The position numbers and the translations under genes were made by a program. This document shows positions 16,765 to 25,605 of a stretch of DNA of 64,000 bases, in pieces (within the stretch, counting starts at the first letter, position 1; each line of letters starts with the position of its first letter). Location of the stretch: assembly GCF_014655715.1 (NCBI RefSeq), contig NZ_BNBM01000001.1:684742-748741 (forward strand). The letters are read 5' to 3'. The DNA is from Streptomyces lanatus (GTDB taxonomy: Bacteria; Actinomycetota; Actinomycetes; Streptomycetales; Streptomycetaceae). The notes under the pieces were generated by a model that worked only from the letters and a program-made list of their open reading frames with translations, was not told where the DNA came from and searched no databases.

Positions 16765-16796
16765 AAGGGGCTCACCGCGGGGGCGGTGGGCCCCTT
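16765..16796. terminator. Bidirectional terminator
   Basis: AAGGGGCTCACCG pairs with CGGTGGGCCCCTT (one wobble), with a 6-nt loop. It lies between the convergent VWA-partner gene (ends 16753) and the HxlR regulator (ends 16803) and can serve both. Confidence 0.75.
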
Positions 16797-16802
16797 TGCC
16801 GT

Positions 16803-17429
16803 TCACGCCTCCCTGAGCACCTTCGCGAGCGTGCCCTCGCCGGTCACCTCGATACGACCGTCCCGTACGGCGTCGGTCACGCGCAACTCCCCGCGCGCGA
16901 CGGCCTCGCAGGTCCCGGAGTCCAGGACCAGCCGCGCGTCCGGCTCGCCCGGTGCGGGCCCGTCCCCGTAGACCGGCCCGTCCTCGGCGCCGACGTACAG
17001 GTGGAACTCCCCTTCCTCCAGCCGCACTTCGACGACCCCCTCCCCCTCCAGGGCACGCGACAGCGGCAGCGCGAACCAGTGCGCGCGCACCGCGTCGGTG
17101 GGCCGCCGCTCACCGAGCTCGACCTGTCCCCACTCGCCCAGCGCCTGGAGCACGGGCAGCAACTCCCGCCCGCGCGGGGTGATTTCGTAGACGTACGCCG
17201 CACCGGGCGGCGGCAGCCGTCGCCGCGTACTGATCCCGTCGCGCTCCATGTCCTTCAGCCGGGAGGCGAGCACGTCCGTGCTGACGCCGGGCAGGTCGGC
17301 GTGCAGGTCGGTGTAGCGCCGCGGGCCGGCCAGCAGCTCCCGGACGATCAGCAGGGTCCAGCGGTCGCCGACGACGTCGAGCGCGCGGGCGGCGGAACAG
17401 AACTGGTCGTAGCTTCGGCGAGGTGACAT
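16803..17429 (-). CDS. HxlR-family regulator with C-terminal SCP2-like domain
   Basis: A 208-aa protein. Residues 1-110 are an HxlR winged helix (FCSAARALDVVGDRWTLLIVREL, YTDLHADLPGVSTDVLASRLKDMERDGI, ITPRGRELLPVLQALGEWG). The remaining 90 residues resemble the sterol-carrier-like domain often fused to HxlR proteins (LVLDSGTCEAVARGELRVTDAVRDGRIEVTGE). Start ATG at 17429. A second ATG six codons upstream is possible. It is divergent from an AlaA-like aminotransferase, with a palindrome between them that is a likely autoregulatory operator. Confidence 0.85.
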   Translation of the reverse strand: MSPRRSYDQFCSAARALDVVGDRWTLLIVRELLAGPRRYTDLHADLPGVSTDVLASRLKDMERDGISTRRRLPPPGAAYVYEITPRGRELLPVLQALGEWGQVELGERRPTDAVRAHWFALPLSRALEGEGVVEVRLEEGEFHLYVGAEDGPVYGDGPAPGEPDARLVLDSGTCEAVARGELRVTDAVRDGRIEVTGEGTLAKVLREA

Positions 17430-17460
17430 GCGACGCAGTCTAGACATGTTGTTGGACTTT

Positions 17461-17476
17461 CCAAGCTCGAACTTGG
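17461..17476. promoter_or_regulatory. Palindrome CCAAG-N6-CTTGG between the HxlR gene and the aminotransferase
   Basis: A perfect 5-bp inverted repeat embedded in an AT-richer segment, 32 bp upstream of the HxlR ATG and 41 bp upstream of the aminotransferase. It is placed where an HxlR-type repressor would bind (inference). Confidence 0.5.
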
Positions 17477-17516
17477 TAAAACCAAGCAACACACGAAACC
17501 GGAGAGGCGAGCGCGC

Positions 17517-18728
17517 ATGGAGTTCCGGCAGTCGAGCAAGCTCAGCGAGGTCTGTTACGAGATCCGCGGCCCGGTGATCGAGCACGCGAACGCGCTGGAG
17601 GAGGCGGGCCACAGCGTGCTGCGCCTGAACACCGGCAATCCCGCGCTCTTCGGCTTCGAGGCGCCGGACGAGATCCTCCAGGACATGATCCGGATGCTCC
17701 CCCAGGCGCACGGCTACACCGACTCGCGCGGCATCCTCTCCGCCCGCCGCGCCGTCGCCCAGCGCTATCAGACGCTCGGCCTGGAGGTCGGCGTCGACGA
17801 CGTCTTCCTCGGCAACGGCGTGTCCGAGCTGGTCTCCATGGCCGTACAGGCACTGCTGGAGGACGGCGACGAGATCCTCATCCCCGCCCCGGACTTCCCG
17901 CTGTGGACGGCGGTGACGACCCTCGCCGGCGGCAAGGCGGTCCACTACCTCTGCGACGAGCAGTCCGACTGGTACCCGGACCTGGAGGACATGGCGTCGA
18001 AGATCACGGACCGCACCCGTGCCGTGGTCATCATCAACCCGAACAACCCCACCGGCGCGGTCTACCCCAAGGAGATCCTGGAGGGCATCCTCGACCTGGC
18101 CCGCCGCCACGGCCTGATGGTGTTCGCCGACGAGATCTACGACCAGATCCTCTACGACGACGCCGTGCACCACTCGGTCGCCACCCTCGCCCCCGACCTG
18201 GTGGTCCTCACCTTCTGCGGCCTGTCGAAGACGTACCGGGTGGCGGGCTTCCGCTCCGGCTGGCTCGTCGTCACGGGTCCGAAGCAGCACGCCAAGGACT
18301 ATCTGGAGGGCCTGACCATGCTGGCCTCCATGCGGCTGTGCGCCAACGCGCCCGCCCAGTACGCCATCCAGGCGGCCCTCGGCGGCCGACAGTCCATCCG
18401 GGATCTGACGACTCCCGGCGGCCGTCTGCACGAACAGCGCGACGTCGCCTGGGAGAAGCTCAACGAGATCCCCGGCGTGTCCTGCGTGAAGCCGAAGGGC
18501 GCGCTGTACGCCTTCCCGCGCCTCGACCCCAAGGTGCACAAGATCCACGACGACGAGAAGTTCGTCCTGGACCTGCTGCTGCGCGAGAAGATCCAGGTCG
18601 TCCAGGGCACGGGCTTCAACTGGCCGGCCCCCGACCACTTCCGCATCCTGACCCTGCCGTACGCGGAGGACCTGGAGGCGGCGATCGGGCGGATCGGGCG
18701 GTTCCTGAGCGGGTACCGGCAGAGCTGA
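17517..18728 (+). CDS. PLP-dependent class I/II aminotransferase, AlaA-like
   Basis: A 403-aa fold-type I aminotransferase. Its N-terminus (SSKLSEVCYEIRGPV..A..LEEAGHSVLRLNTGNPA) closely follows the AlaA alanine aminotransferase pattern. PLP-binding elements visible are NGVSELVSMA, NPNNPTGAVYP, FADEIYDQILYD, the Schiff-base lysine in FCGLSKTYRVAGFRSGW, and the substrate Arg near the C-terminus (DHFRILTLPY). It probably interconverts pyruvate/glutamate and alanine/2-oxoglutarate. It stands alone, divergent from the HxlR gene that may control it. Confidence 0.9.
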   Translation: MEFRQSSKLSEVCYEIRGPVIEHANALEEAGHSVLRLNTGNPALFGFEAPDEILQDMIRMLPQAHGYTDSRGILSARRAVAQRYQTLGLEVGVDDVFLGNGVSELVSMAVQALLEDGDEILIPAPDFPLWTAVTTLAGGKAVHYLCDEQSDWYPDLEDMASKITDRTRAVVIINPNNPTGAVYPKEILEGILDLARRHGLMVFADEIYDQILYDDAVHHSVATLAPDLVVLTFCGLSKTYRVAGFRSGWLVVTGPKQHAKDYLEGLTMLASMRLCANAPAQYAIQAALGGRQSIRDLTTPGGRLHEQRDVAWEKLNEIPGVSCVKPKGALYAFPRLDPKVHKIHDDEKFVLDLLLREKIQVVQGTGFNWPAPDHFRILTLPYAEDLEAAIGRIGRFLSGYRQS

Positions 18729-18753
18729 CCGCCCGGATGGGTAGGACACGTCC

Positions 18754-19287
18754 ATGAGTACTCGCCCCTTGCTGCTCCTGGACGTGGACGGCCCCCTGAA
18801 CCCCTTCCGGGCCCCGTTCCTCCGCCACCGCGGCTATGTCACCCGGCGGCTGAGCCCGGCGAACTGGGCGGCGCGCCAGACACCGGGCTCGCGGCGGCTG
18901 CGGCGGGGCCTGAAGGTGCGCCTGCATCCGGGGCACGGGGCACGGCTCCTGACCCTGCCTTACGACCTCGCATGGGCGACCACCTGGCAGCACCAGGCCA
19001 ACGAGATGATCGCGCCGGTGATCGGGCTGCCGGCCGATCTGCCGGTGATCGAGTGGCCCGAGTTGTTCGGCACGGATCCCGAGGGGCTGTACTGGAAGAC
19101 CCGGCATGTGGTGGCGTGGGCGGCGGGGCGGCCGTTCGTCTGGGTCGACGACATGATCACCGACCTCGACGTACGGCATGTCGCGGCGCACCACGACGGG
19201 GCGGCGCTATTGCTGCCGGTGGACGCGCGGAGGGGGCTGCGGGAGGGCGACTTCATGGAGTTGGAACGCTGGGCTCTTAGCCTGTGA
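18754..19287 (+). CDS. HAD-like hypothetical protein, 177 aa
   Basis: It starts MSTRPLLLLDVDGPLNPF, a HAD-superfamily motif I in which DVDGPLNP replaces DxDGTL. A later FVWVDDMITDLD corresponds to the acidic motif IV. It belongs to a group of short Streptomyces HAD-domain proteins with no assigned reaction. It is 25 bp after the aminotransferase and 3 bp before the phosphatase gene, so the run 17517-19890 may be co-transcribed. Confidence 0.75.
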   Translation: MSTRPLLLLDVDGPLNPFRAPFLRHRGYVTRRLSPANWAARQTPGSRRLRRGLKVRLHPGHGARLLTLPYDLAWATTWQHQANEMIAPVIGLPADLPVIEWPELFGTDPEGLYWKTRHVVAWAAGRPFVWVDDMITDLDVRHVAAHHDGAALLLPVDARRGLREGDFMELERWALSL

Positions 19288-19290
19288 GGC

Positions 19291-19890
19291 ATGAGCGATC
19301 TTTTTCTTGTCCGGCACGGCGAGACCGAGTGGTCCCGCTCCGGACGGCACACCGGCTCGACCGACGTACCCCTCACCGAGCACGGCCGTGAGGAGGCCCG
19401 GCGGCTCGTGCCGCTGATCCGCTCGCATCGCATCGGGGCGGCGTTCGTCAGCCCGGCGCAGCGGGCCCGGGAGACGGCCGAGCTGATCGGGTTGCACGAC
19501 GTGCGGGTCGACGTCGATCTGCGGGAGTGGGACTACGGCGGCTACGAGGGCATCACGACCGTCGAGATCCAGCGGGAGCGGCCGGGTTGGTTCCTGTTCT
19601 CGGACGGGGTCGCGCCGGGGCCGCCGGACCATCCCGGGGAGAGCCCGGAGGAGGTCGGGGAGCGGGCCGACCGGATGCTGGCCAAGGTGGACGCGGCGCT
19701 CGCCAACACGGAGGGGTGCGTGGTGCTGGTGGCGCACGGGCACTTCCTGCGGGTGCTCACGGCCCGGCGGCTCGGGCTGCCGCCCTCGGACGGGGCGCTG
19801 TTCCAGCTGGCCACAGGGACGCTGTGCCGGCTGGGCACCGAGCACGGGCGGCCGGTGATCGCCGGGTGGAATGTCAGACCCGGGTCGTAG
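19291..19890 (+). CDS. Histidine phosphatase family protein
   Basis: A 199-aa phosphoglycerate-mutase-like phosphatase. The N-terminal catalytic motif is FLVRHGETEWSRSGRHTG (phospho-His in RHG), with SPAQRARETA, the acid/base region LREWDYGGYEG, and the second His in VLLVAHGHFLRVL. It dephosphorylates small phospho-metabolites in the cytoplasm, and the substrate is not predictable. It is immediately downstream (3 bp) of the HAD-like gene. Confidence 0.9.
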   Translation: MSDLFLVRHGETEWSRSGRHTGSTDVPLTEHGREEARRLVPLIRSHRIGAAFVSPAQRARETAELIGLHDVRVDVDLREWDYGGYEGITTVEIQRERPGWFLFSDGVAPGPPDHPGESPEEVGERADRMLAKVDAALANTEGCVVLVAHGHFLRVLTARRLGLPPSDGALFQLATGTLCRLGTEHGRPVIAGWNVRPGS

Positions 19891-19955
19891 CCTTCCTGGC
19901 AGTGGGGATCGGTGCCGGTGGGGCGGATTCCCGAGCGCCCGGGGAGGAGCACGCC

Positions 19956-20585
19956 GTGACCAGACCACCGACCGCTGCCCAGCGGCGTGTCATCGACGCC
20001 GCCGATCCCGACACCGGGCGACTGAGGGGTACGGAGGCACAGCTCGCGGCGCTGGTGAAGCGGGGGCTGGCCTTCCGGCACCCGCGGCCACCGCACGACC
20101 ACTTCCTGACGCCGGCCGGGCACCGGATACGGGAGGCCGAGCCGACGGCGCCACCGGAGCCCTCCGTCTCCACGGCCGACGGGGTGTTCGCCGCGCGGAT
20201 CGGCGGCGAGGAGGACGCCCCGCAACCGGGTCCGGCCCGTCTCCGTGAGGTGCGCGGGGCCTGGCAGGGGCTGCTGGAGCTGCGTCGGATGACCAACCCG
20301 GACGGGGCGACGGACCGGCCCTGCGGCTGGGAGCGCACCCATCTGGTGCAGGCCGCGGCCCTCGCCCTGGAGGCCGCCGGGCACACCCCGGCCGGGGCGG
20401 ACAGCGAGGACGGCTACCTGGTGCGGGCGACCCCGCAGCCGGAGGCGGTCGCCGTGCGCGATAGCGACGGGGCGCGGCTGCGGGGCTGCGCGGCGACACT
20501 GGAAGAGGCGGGCTGGCAGGTCGGCGAGTACACCGAGCCTCGCACCCGGGCGCGCTATCTGCTGGCATCCCCGCGTCGAGCGTGA
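19956..20585 (+). CDS. Hypothetical protein, 209 aa
   Basis: I do not recognise a family. The protein is soluble. The N-terminal 55 residues (AQRRVIDAADPDTGRLRGTEAQLAALVKRGLAF...FLTPAGHRIRE) look like a winged-helix-type fold similar to the DNA-binding part of some regulators. The C-terminal part is alpha/beta with GWERTHLVQAAALALEAAGH. The start is the GTG following GGGGAGGAG. It lies 65 bp after the phosphatase gene and upstream of the thioesterase. Confidence 0.6.
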   Translation: MTRPPTAAQRRVIDAADPDTGRLRGTEAQLAALVKRGLAFRHPRPPHDHFLTPAGHRIREAEPTAPPEPSVSTADGVFAARIGGEEDAPQPGPARLREVRGAWQGLLELRRMTNPDGATDRPCGWERTHLVQAAALALEAAGHTPAGADSEDGYLVRATPQPEAVAVRDSDGARLRGCAATLEEAGWQVGEYTEPRTRARYLLASPRRA

Positions 20586-20638
20586 CGTACATGTCAAGAT
20601 CGGTGCCGAGGGGGCATCGCCAGTCAGAAGGGGAAGCA

Positions 20639-21061
20639 GTGACCGAGCCGTTTTCCGTCCGGATCACCGTCCGCGGCTACGAGACCGACACTCAGGGCCA
20701 CGTCAACCAGAGCGTCTACATCAACTACGCGGAGCACGCGCGCTGGTCGCTGCTCCAGGCCGCGGGCATCAGCCAGACGGGCCTCATGGGCCAAGGCGTG
20801 GGCCCCGTCGCCCTGGAGACCACGATCCGCTACAAACGCGAACTCCTCGCCGGTGACGAGATAGACGTGACCTGCGCCTTCGACTGGTCGGACGGCAGGA
20901 CCTTCACCGTCCGCCAGACCATAAGCAAGACGGACGGCACGATCGCGGCCGAACTCACGGGCGTCGGCGGCCTGCTGAACCTGAAGGAACGCAAGCTGGT
21001 GGCGAATCCACAGGACTACTTCAAGGAACTGTCGACGGATCCGAGCCTGTTCGGGCTCTAG
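20639..21061 (+). CDS. 4HBT-family acyl-CoA thioesterase
   Basis: A 140-aa hot-dog-fold protein. It has the family signature ETDTQGHVNQSVYINYAEHARW (Asp/His region of 4-hydroxybenzoyl-CoA thioesterase-like enzymes) and the following VALETTIRYKREL strand. It hydrolyses acyl-CoA, and the chain specificity is unknown. The GTG start has AGAAGGGGA upstream. An ATG-like start 57 nt earlier would add an ill-fitting extension. It stands alone, convergent with the purine permease. Confidence 0.88.
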   Translation: MTEPFSVRITVRGYETDTQGHVNQSVYINYAEHARWSLLQAAGISQTGLMGQGVGPVALETTIRYKRELLAGDEIDVTCAFDWSDGRTFTVRQTISKTDGTIAAELTGVGGLLNLKERKLVANPQDYFKELSTDPSLFGL

Positions 21062-21184
21062 CGGGAGCGACGGCCCGGGAGGGCTGCGAACCTGCCGTCG
21101 CACTCGCCGAGTTCACCGGCCGGGTCCGTGAGTTGAGCGGGGCCCCAGCCGGTGATCTGCGGCAGGCCGAGCTGTTCGCCAACC

Positions 21185-22570
21185 TCATGGCGTGGCCGGG
21201 GCCCGGGTCGCCCCGGTGATCTCCTCCCCCGCCTCCATGGGGTGGGTGACGTCCTGGGCCTCCGGCTGCCTGCCCAGGTGGTTGAAGACCAGGTTGAGTG
21301 CCACCGCCGCCACGCAGCCCGTCGAGATGCCGGAGTCCAGGACGATGCGGACCGTCTCGGGGAAGGCGTGGTAGAACTCCGGTGCCGTGATGGGGACGAT
21401 GCCGACGGCCAGGGAGACGGCGACGATCAGGACGTTGTTGTCCTTGTCCAGGCCGGCCCGGACCAGGGTCTGGATGCCGCTCGCGGCCACCGAGCCGAAG
21501 AGGACCACGCCCGCTCCGCCGAGGACCGGGCGGGGTACGACCGCGATCAGCGACGCCGCCATCGGGCACAGGCCCATCAGCACCAGGAAGCCACCGCCCG
21601 TGGCGACGACGTAGCGACTCCGGATCTTCGTCATCGCCACCAGGCCGATGTTCTGGGCGAAGGCGCTGCACATGAAGCCGTTGAACAGAGGGCTGATCGC
21701 CGAACCCAGGGTGTCTGCGCGCAAACCCGCCGCGATCGTCTTTTCGTCCGCCGGGCGGTCGACTATCTCGCCCAGCGCCAGCATGTCGGCCGTCGACTCC
21801 GTCATCGACACCACCATCACCACGCAGAGAGAAACGATGGCGGCGAGCTGGAACTGCGGGGCGCCGAAGTGGAACGGGGTCGGGAAGCCGATGACGTCCG
21901 CGTCCGCCACCGGTGCGAAGTCCGTGACGCCGAACGGGATCGCGAGGAGCGTGCCGATGACCAGGCCCAGCAGCACCGCGATCTGCTTGACGAAGCCTCG
22001 GGTGAAGCGGCGGAGGATCAGGACGATCAGCAGCGTCGCCGCCGCCAGGCCCAGGTTCGTCATCGAGCCGTAGTCCTCGGCCGCCGGATTCGGGCCCTGT
22101 GCCCAGCCGAAGGCGACCGGCAGCAGCGACACACCTATGAGCGTGATCACCGTGCCCGTCACCACCGGCGGGAAGAAGCGCACCGCCTTGCTGAAGAAGG
22201 GCGCGGCGAGGAAGCCCAGCAGACCGGCGACGATCACCGCGCCGAAGATGATCGGCAGGGCGTCGGACTTGTCCTCCGTGGAGGCGACGATCGCCGTCAT
22301 GGGGGCGACACCGGCGAAGGTGACGCCGTTGACGAAGGGCAGCCGGGCGCCGATCTTCCAGATGCCGAGGGTCTGGAGGAAGGTGGCGATACCCGCGGTG
22401 AAGAGACAGGCGCCGGTGAGGAAGGTCAGTTCGGCGGGGGTCAGGCCGATGGCCGCGCCCACGATCAGGGGCGGGGCGACGACTCCGGCGTACATGGCGG
22501 CCACGTGCTGGAGGCCGGTGGTCGCCATCTTGAGGGCGGGGAGTTTCTCGTCGACGGGGTGGGCGGACAC
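21185..22570 (-). CDS. NCS2-family purine permease (urate/xanthine type)
   Basis: A 461-aa integral membrane protein with about 12-14 hydrophobic segments. It has the nucleobase:cation symporter-2 signatures LQHVAAMYAGVVAPPLIVGAA, the TM8 block SMTESTADMLALGE and the conserved NGFMCSAFAQNIGLVAMTKIRSRYV. The fine pattern resembles urate/xanthine transporters of the PucJ/UacT branch, fitting its place in the urate region. The start is the GTG with CCGGAGGAG upstream. It lies 219 bp downstream of the deaminase gene behind a terminator-like hairpin, so it probably has its own promoter. Confidence 0.9.
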   Translation of the reverse strand: MSAHPVDEKLPALKMATTGLQHVAAMYAGVVAPPLIVGAAIGLTPAELTFLTGACLFTAGIATFLQTLGIWKIGARLPFVNGVTFAGVAPMTAIVASTEDKSDALPIIFGAVIVAGLLGFLAAPFFSKAVRFFPPVVTGTVITLIGVSLLPVAFGWAQGPNPAAEDYGSMTNLGLAAATLLIVLILRRFTRGFVKQIAVLLGLVIGTLLAIPFGVTDFAPVADADVIGFPTPFHFGAPQFQLAAIVSLCVVMVVSMTESTADMLALGEIVDRPADEKTIAAGLRADTLGSAISPLFNGFMCSAFAQNIGLVAMTKIRSRYVVATGGGFLVLMGLCPMAASLIAVVPRPVLGGAGVVLFGSVAASGIQTLVRAGLDKDNNVLIVAVSLAVGIVPITAPEFYHAFPETVRIVLDSGISTGCVAAVALNLVFNHLGRQPEAQDVTHPMEAGEEITGATRAPATP

Positions 22571-22592
22571 GGGCGGCTCCTCCGGTCGGGTA

Positions 22593-22612
22593 ACACGTCG
22601 GCTCTGACGTGT
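22593..22612. promoter_or_regulatory. Inverted repeat ACACGTC-N6-GACGTGT before the purine permease
   Basis: A perfect 7-bp inverted repeat 23 bp upstream of the permease start codon. Its position suggests an operator or a leader structure. The cognate protein is unknown. Confidence 0.45.
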
Positions 22613-22733
22613 GGTTTCAGGGAGGTGGTACGCGGTCGTGCGGGACCGAAGGACGGTGACCGTTCCGGGGCGCACGCGTCCAACGCACGCCCCGGAGACG
22701 GCCGCCATGAACCCCGCTCGGGTCCACGGCTGT

Positions 22734-22761
22734 CCGACCGGGAGCCGTCCCTCCCGGTCGG
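22734..22761 (-). terminator. Terminator-like hairpin after the deaminase gene
   Basis: A perfect 10-bp stem, CCGACCGGGA with TCCCGGTCGG, and an 8-nt loop, 28 bp past the deaminase stop (22790). A second GC stem (CCGGGGCG with CGCCCCGG, 22665-22695) follows it. Confidence 0.65.
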
Positions 22762-22789
22762 AGCTCAAGTGCCGTACAGCAAGGGGGAG

Positions 22790-24169
22790 TTACTGTCCGG
22801 CGGCGATGCGGGCCAGCCGCTGCGCCTGCTCGCGCGTCGCGCGGGCGATCGCGTCCTCGTCGGCCGTGAGCAGCCGCCCGTCCTCGACGATCTGCCGGCC
22901 GTTCACGAAGGACGCGGTGACCGGGGCCGCCGCGCCGAAGACCAGCGCGGTCACCGGGTCGGCGATGGAGGCGTGGGCGAGGGTGTCCAGCTTCCACAGC
23001 ACCAGGTCGGCGAGCTTGCCGGGCTCCAGCGAGCCGATCTCGGCGGCGCGGCCGAGGACCTGGGCCCCGCCGAACGTACCGAGACGCAGGGCCTGCCGGG
23101 CGTTCAGAGCCGCTTCCCTGTGCGCACCCAGGCGGTTGATCAGCAGCGCGTTGCGCAGTTCGGTGTGCAGTTCGCCGGACTCGTTGGAGGCGGTGCCGTC
23201 GACGCCGAGGCCGACCGGGACGCCGGCGGCGAGCATGTCGGGGACGCGGGCGATACCGGCCGCCAGGCGGGCGTTCGACGAAGGACAGTGGGCGACACCC
23301 GTCTTCGTACGGGCGAACGCGGCGATGTCGGAGTCGTTCATGTGGACGCAGTGCGCCATCCACACGTCCTCGCCGAGCCAGCCGGTGGACTCGAAGTAGT
23401 CGGTCGGGCCCATGCCGAACAGTTCGTGGCAGAACTTCTCCTCCTCCACGGTCTCCGAACCGTGGGTGTGCATGCGCACCCCGAGGCGACGGGCGAGCTC
23501 GGCACCCTGCTTCAACAACTCGGTGGAGATGGAGAACGGCGAGCACGGGGCGACGGCGATCTGGGTCATCGCGTCGAAGGAGGAGTCATGGTGCTGCTTC
23601 ACCGTCTCCTCGGTCCCGGCGAGGGCACCTTCGAGGGTCTCGACGGCGAAGTCCGGCGGCAGCCCGCCGTCCTTCTCGCTGCGGTCCATGGAGCCGCGGG
23701 CGAGGGTGAAGCGGACGCCCATGTCGCGGGCGGCGCCGATGATGGCGCCGGACAGGTCACCGGAGCCCTGCGGGTAGACGTAGTGGTGGTCCATGGCGGT
23801 GGTGACACCGCCGCGGGCCATCATCGCCAGCGAGCCCTGCGCGGCGGAGCGGACCATCGGCTCGTCGATGCGGGCCCAGGTCGGGTAGAGGGCGACGAGC
23901 CAGTTGAAGAGGTTGTGGTCGGTGGCCAGGCCCCGGGTGATCCACTGGTAGAAGTGGTGGTGGGTGTTGACCAGGCCGGGGGTGACCAGGTGCCCGGTGG
24001 CGTCGATACGGCGTACGACGTTCTCCAGGCCCTCGGGGGCCCTGCCGGCGCCGAGCGACTCGATGCGGTTGCCGACGATGACGACATGGCCGCTCGCGTA
24101 CTCGGTGTCACTGGCGTCCACCGTCGCGATCGAACAGTTCTCGATGACGATGCGCTGGGCTGCTGCCAT
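22790..24169 (-). CDS. 8-oxoguanine deaminase / guanine deaminase-like amidohydrolase
   Basis: A 459-aa metal-dependent deaminase of the AtzA/TrzN-SsnA branch. Visible ligands are NTHHHFYQW (HxH), RMHTHGSE, MAHCVHM and GLGVDGTASNESG (catalytic Asp). Family members with the LVTPGLVNTHHHFYQWITRG start act on 8-oxoguanine or isoxanthopterin, feeding urate or xanthine into this pathway. Guanine deamination is an alternative. The start ATG follows AAGGACG. It is 111 bp downstream of the uricase and probably within the urate operon. Confidence 0.85.
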   Translation of the reverse strand: MAAAQRIVIENCSIATVDASDTEYASGHVVIVGNRIESLGAGRAPEGLENVVRRIDATGHLVTPGLVNTHHHFYQWITRGLATDHNLFNWLVALYPTWARIDEPMVRSAAQGSLAMMARGGVTTAMDHHYVYPQGSGDLSGAIIGAARDMGVRFTLARGSMDRSEKDGGLPPDFAVETLEGALAGTEETVKQHHDSSFDAMTQIAVAPCSPFSISTELLKQGAELARRLGVRMHTHGSETVEEEKFCHELFGMGPTDYFESTGWLGEDVWMAHCVHMNDSDIAAFARTKTGVAHCPSSNARLAAGIARVPDMLAAGVPVGLGVDGTASNESGELHTELRNALLINRLGAHREAALNARQALRLGTFGGAQVLGRAAEIGSLEPGKLADLVLWKLDTLAHASIADPVTALVFGAAAPVTASFVNGRQIVEDGRLLTADEDAIARATREQAQRLARIAAGQ

Positions 24170-24280
24170 GATTCGTCCTTTGCGCTGATGTGGAGAGGGC
24201 ACGGCAGGACCCTGGGGGATTTGAGTGCCGCGGCCGGTTCGGGGGAGCGCACCGGCCGCGGGTGCCGATATGGGGAGTTG

Positions 24281-25204
24281 CTACAGGTTGGTGAGGTCCA
24301 TGGGGATCTTCGCCTCGCAGCCGTCCCGCAGGATGGTGGCCTCGATCAGGCCGTAGGGGCGGTCGGCGGCGTAGTACACCTCGTTGTCGTTCTTCAGCCC
24401 GAACGGCTCCAGGTCCACCAGGAAGTGGTGCTTGTTCGGGAGGGAGAAGCGGACCTCGTCGATCTCGCTGCGGTTGTTGATGATCCGCGAACCCATCTGG
24501 TACAGGGTCTGCTGGAGCGAGAGGGAGTACGTCTCGGCGAAGGCCTGGAGCATGTGCTTCTTGGTCTGCTCGTAGGACTTCTCCCAGTTGGGCATCCGCT
24601 GCTCGTCGTCGGTCCAGTTGAAGCGCCAGCGGCCGGAGACCTGGGTGGCCAGGATGCGGTCGTAGGCCTCCTTGAGCGTCGTGTACTTGTCCTTGACGTA
24701 GCCCCAGAATTCGGAGTTGGTCGAGTTCATCACGACGAGGTCCTTCAGACCCGAGATGACCTCCCACGACTCACCGTCGTAGGTGATCTGGGTGAGCCGG
24801 GTCTCCTGGCCCTGGCGGACGAAGGAGTGCTTCACCTCGTCGGCGCCGATGAACTGCGAGTTGGCGTCGGAGGCCTCGATCCGCTCCCAGGCGTACTCCT
24901 CGATGCGGATCCGGGCCCGGTGGATCGGGCCCTGGCTCGTCACGAAGTGGCGGGCGAGGTGGATGCCGAACTGCTCGGCGGACTCGATGCCGTGCTCCTT
25001 GGCGAACGCGTACACCGTGTTCTTGGTGGTGTCGGTCGGCAGGACGTTGGCGTTCGAGCCGGAGTAGTGGACCTCGTCCATGTCGCCCGACAGGGCCACG
25101 GAGACGTTCAGGTCCTTGATGTAGTGGGTGGCGCCGTCCCGCGTGATCTTTACGACTCGGTTCTCGGCCTTGCCGTACTGGTTCTGTCCCAGGATCGTGG
25201 GCAT
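24281..25204 (-). CDS. pucL: Urate oxidase (uricase)
   Basis: A cofactor-free oxidase converting urate and O2 to 5-hydroxyisourate and H2O2. The 307-aa protein has the complete tunnelling-fold pair. Catalytic features include Lys in YGKAENRVVKI, Thr in VLPTDTTKNTVYAFAKEHGI, the FVTSQGPIHRARI region, SFVRQGQ, DLVVMNSTNSEFWGYVKDKYTTL and LPNKHHFLVDLEPFGLKNDNEV near the end. It lies 5 bp downstream of uraH and is third in the uraD-uraH-uricase operon. The peroxide it makes explains the co-regulated catalase nearby (inference). Confidence 0.96.
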   Translation of the reverse strand: MPTILGQNQYGKAENRVVKITRDGATHYIKDLNVSVALSGDMDEVHYSGSNANVLPTDTTKNTVYAFAKEHGIESAEQFGIHLARHFVTSQGPIHRARIRIEEYAWERIEASDANSQFIGADEVKHSFVRQGQETRLTQITYDGESWEVISGLKDLVVMNSTNSEFWGYVKDKYTTLKEAYDRILATQVSGRWRFNWTDDEQRMPNWEKSYEQTKKHMLQAFAETYSLSLQQTLYQMGSRIINNRSEIDEVRFSLPNKHHFLVDLEPFGLKNDNEVYYAADRPYGLIEATILRDGCEAKIPMDLTNL

Positions 25205-25209
25205 GTCTG

Positions 25210-25602
25210 CTAGCTCCCTCGGTAAACGGAGTAGCCGAACGGGTTGAGCAGCAGCGGCACGTGGTAATGCTCCCCGGGCTTCACGGCGAAGGTGATCGCC
25301 ACCTCGGGGAAGAACACGGCACCGCTGTCCCGATTCGCGGGGGCGTCCTGCTGCGCATCGGCTTGCTTCTTCTCGAAATACGGCTCCACCGCGAAGTCGA
25401 GCCGTACGTGTGTGGTGCCCTCCGGCAGCGCCGGGAGGTCCTTGCACCGGCCGTCCGCGTCGGTCGCGGAGCCGCCGAGTGCCTGCCATACGGCATCCCG
25501 GCCGCTGCGGGCGGAGAGCTCGATGGCGACGCCCTCGGCGGGGCGGCCGACGCTGGTGTCCAGGATGTGCGTGGACACGGAAGCGGTGGTGCTGGTGCTC
25601 AT
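25210..25602 (-). CDS. uraH: 5-hydroxyisourate hydrolase (transthyretin-like)
   Basis: Hydrolyses 5-hydroxyisourate to OHCU. The 130-aa protein has the transthyretin-related motifs STHILDTSVGRPAEGVAIEL at the N-terminus (catalytic His), GEHYHVPLLLNPFGYSVYRGS at the C-terminus with the diagnostic terminal YRGS, and the HVRLDF strand between them. An insertion rich in Gln/Ala (KKQADAQQDAPANRD) lengthens a loop compared with most homologues. It is 3 bp downstream of uraD. Confidence 0.95.
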   Translation of the reverse strand: MSTSTTASVSTHILDTSVGRPAEGVAIELSARSGRDAVWQALGGSATDADGRCKDLPALPEGTTHVRLDFAVEPYFEKKQADAQQDAPANRDSGAVFFPEVAITFAVKPGEHYHVPLLLNPFGYSVYRGS

Positions 25603-25605
25603 GGG

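Noticed and set aside
21062-21184. Short plus-strand coding-like sequence (EFTGRVRELSGAPAGDLRQAELFANLMAW) between the thioesterase and the permease
   Set aside because: Codon bias looks coding, but there is no start, no ribosome site and I cannot assign a family. It may be a decayed gene tail, which is too uncertain to annotate.
21152-25213. A 1353-codon open frame on the plus strand across the permease, deaminase and uricase genes
   Set aside because: It is antisense to three well-identified enzymes and shows no recognisable domain. Composition is that of a shadow frame.
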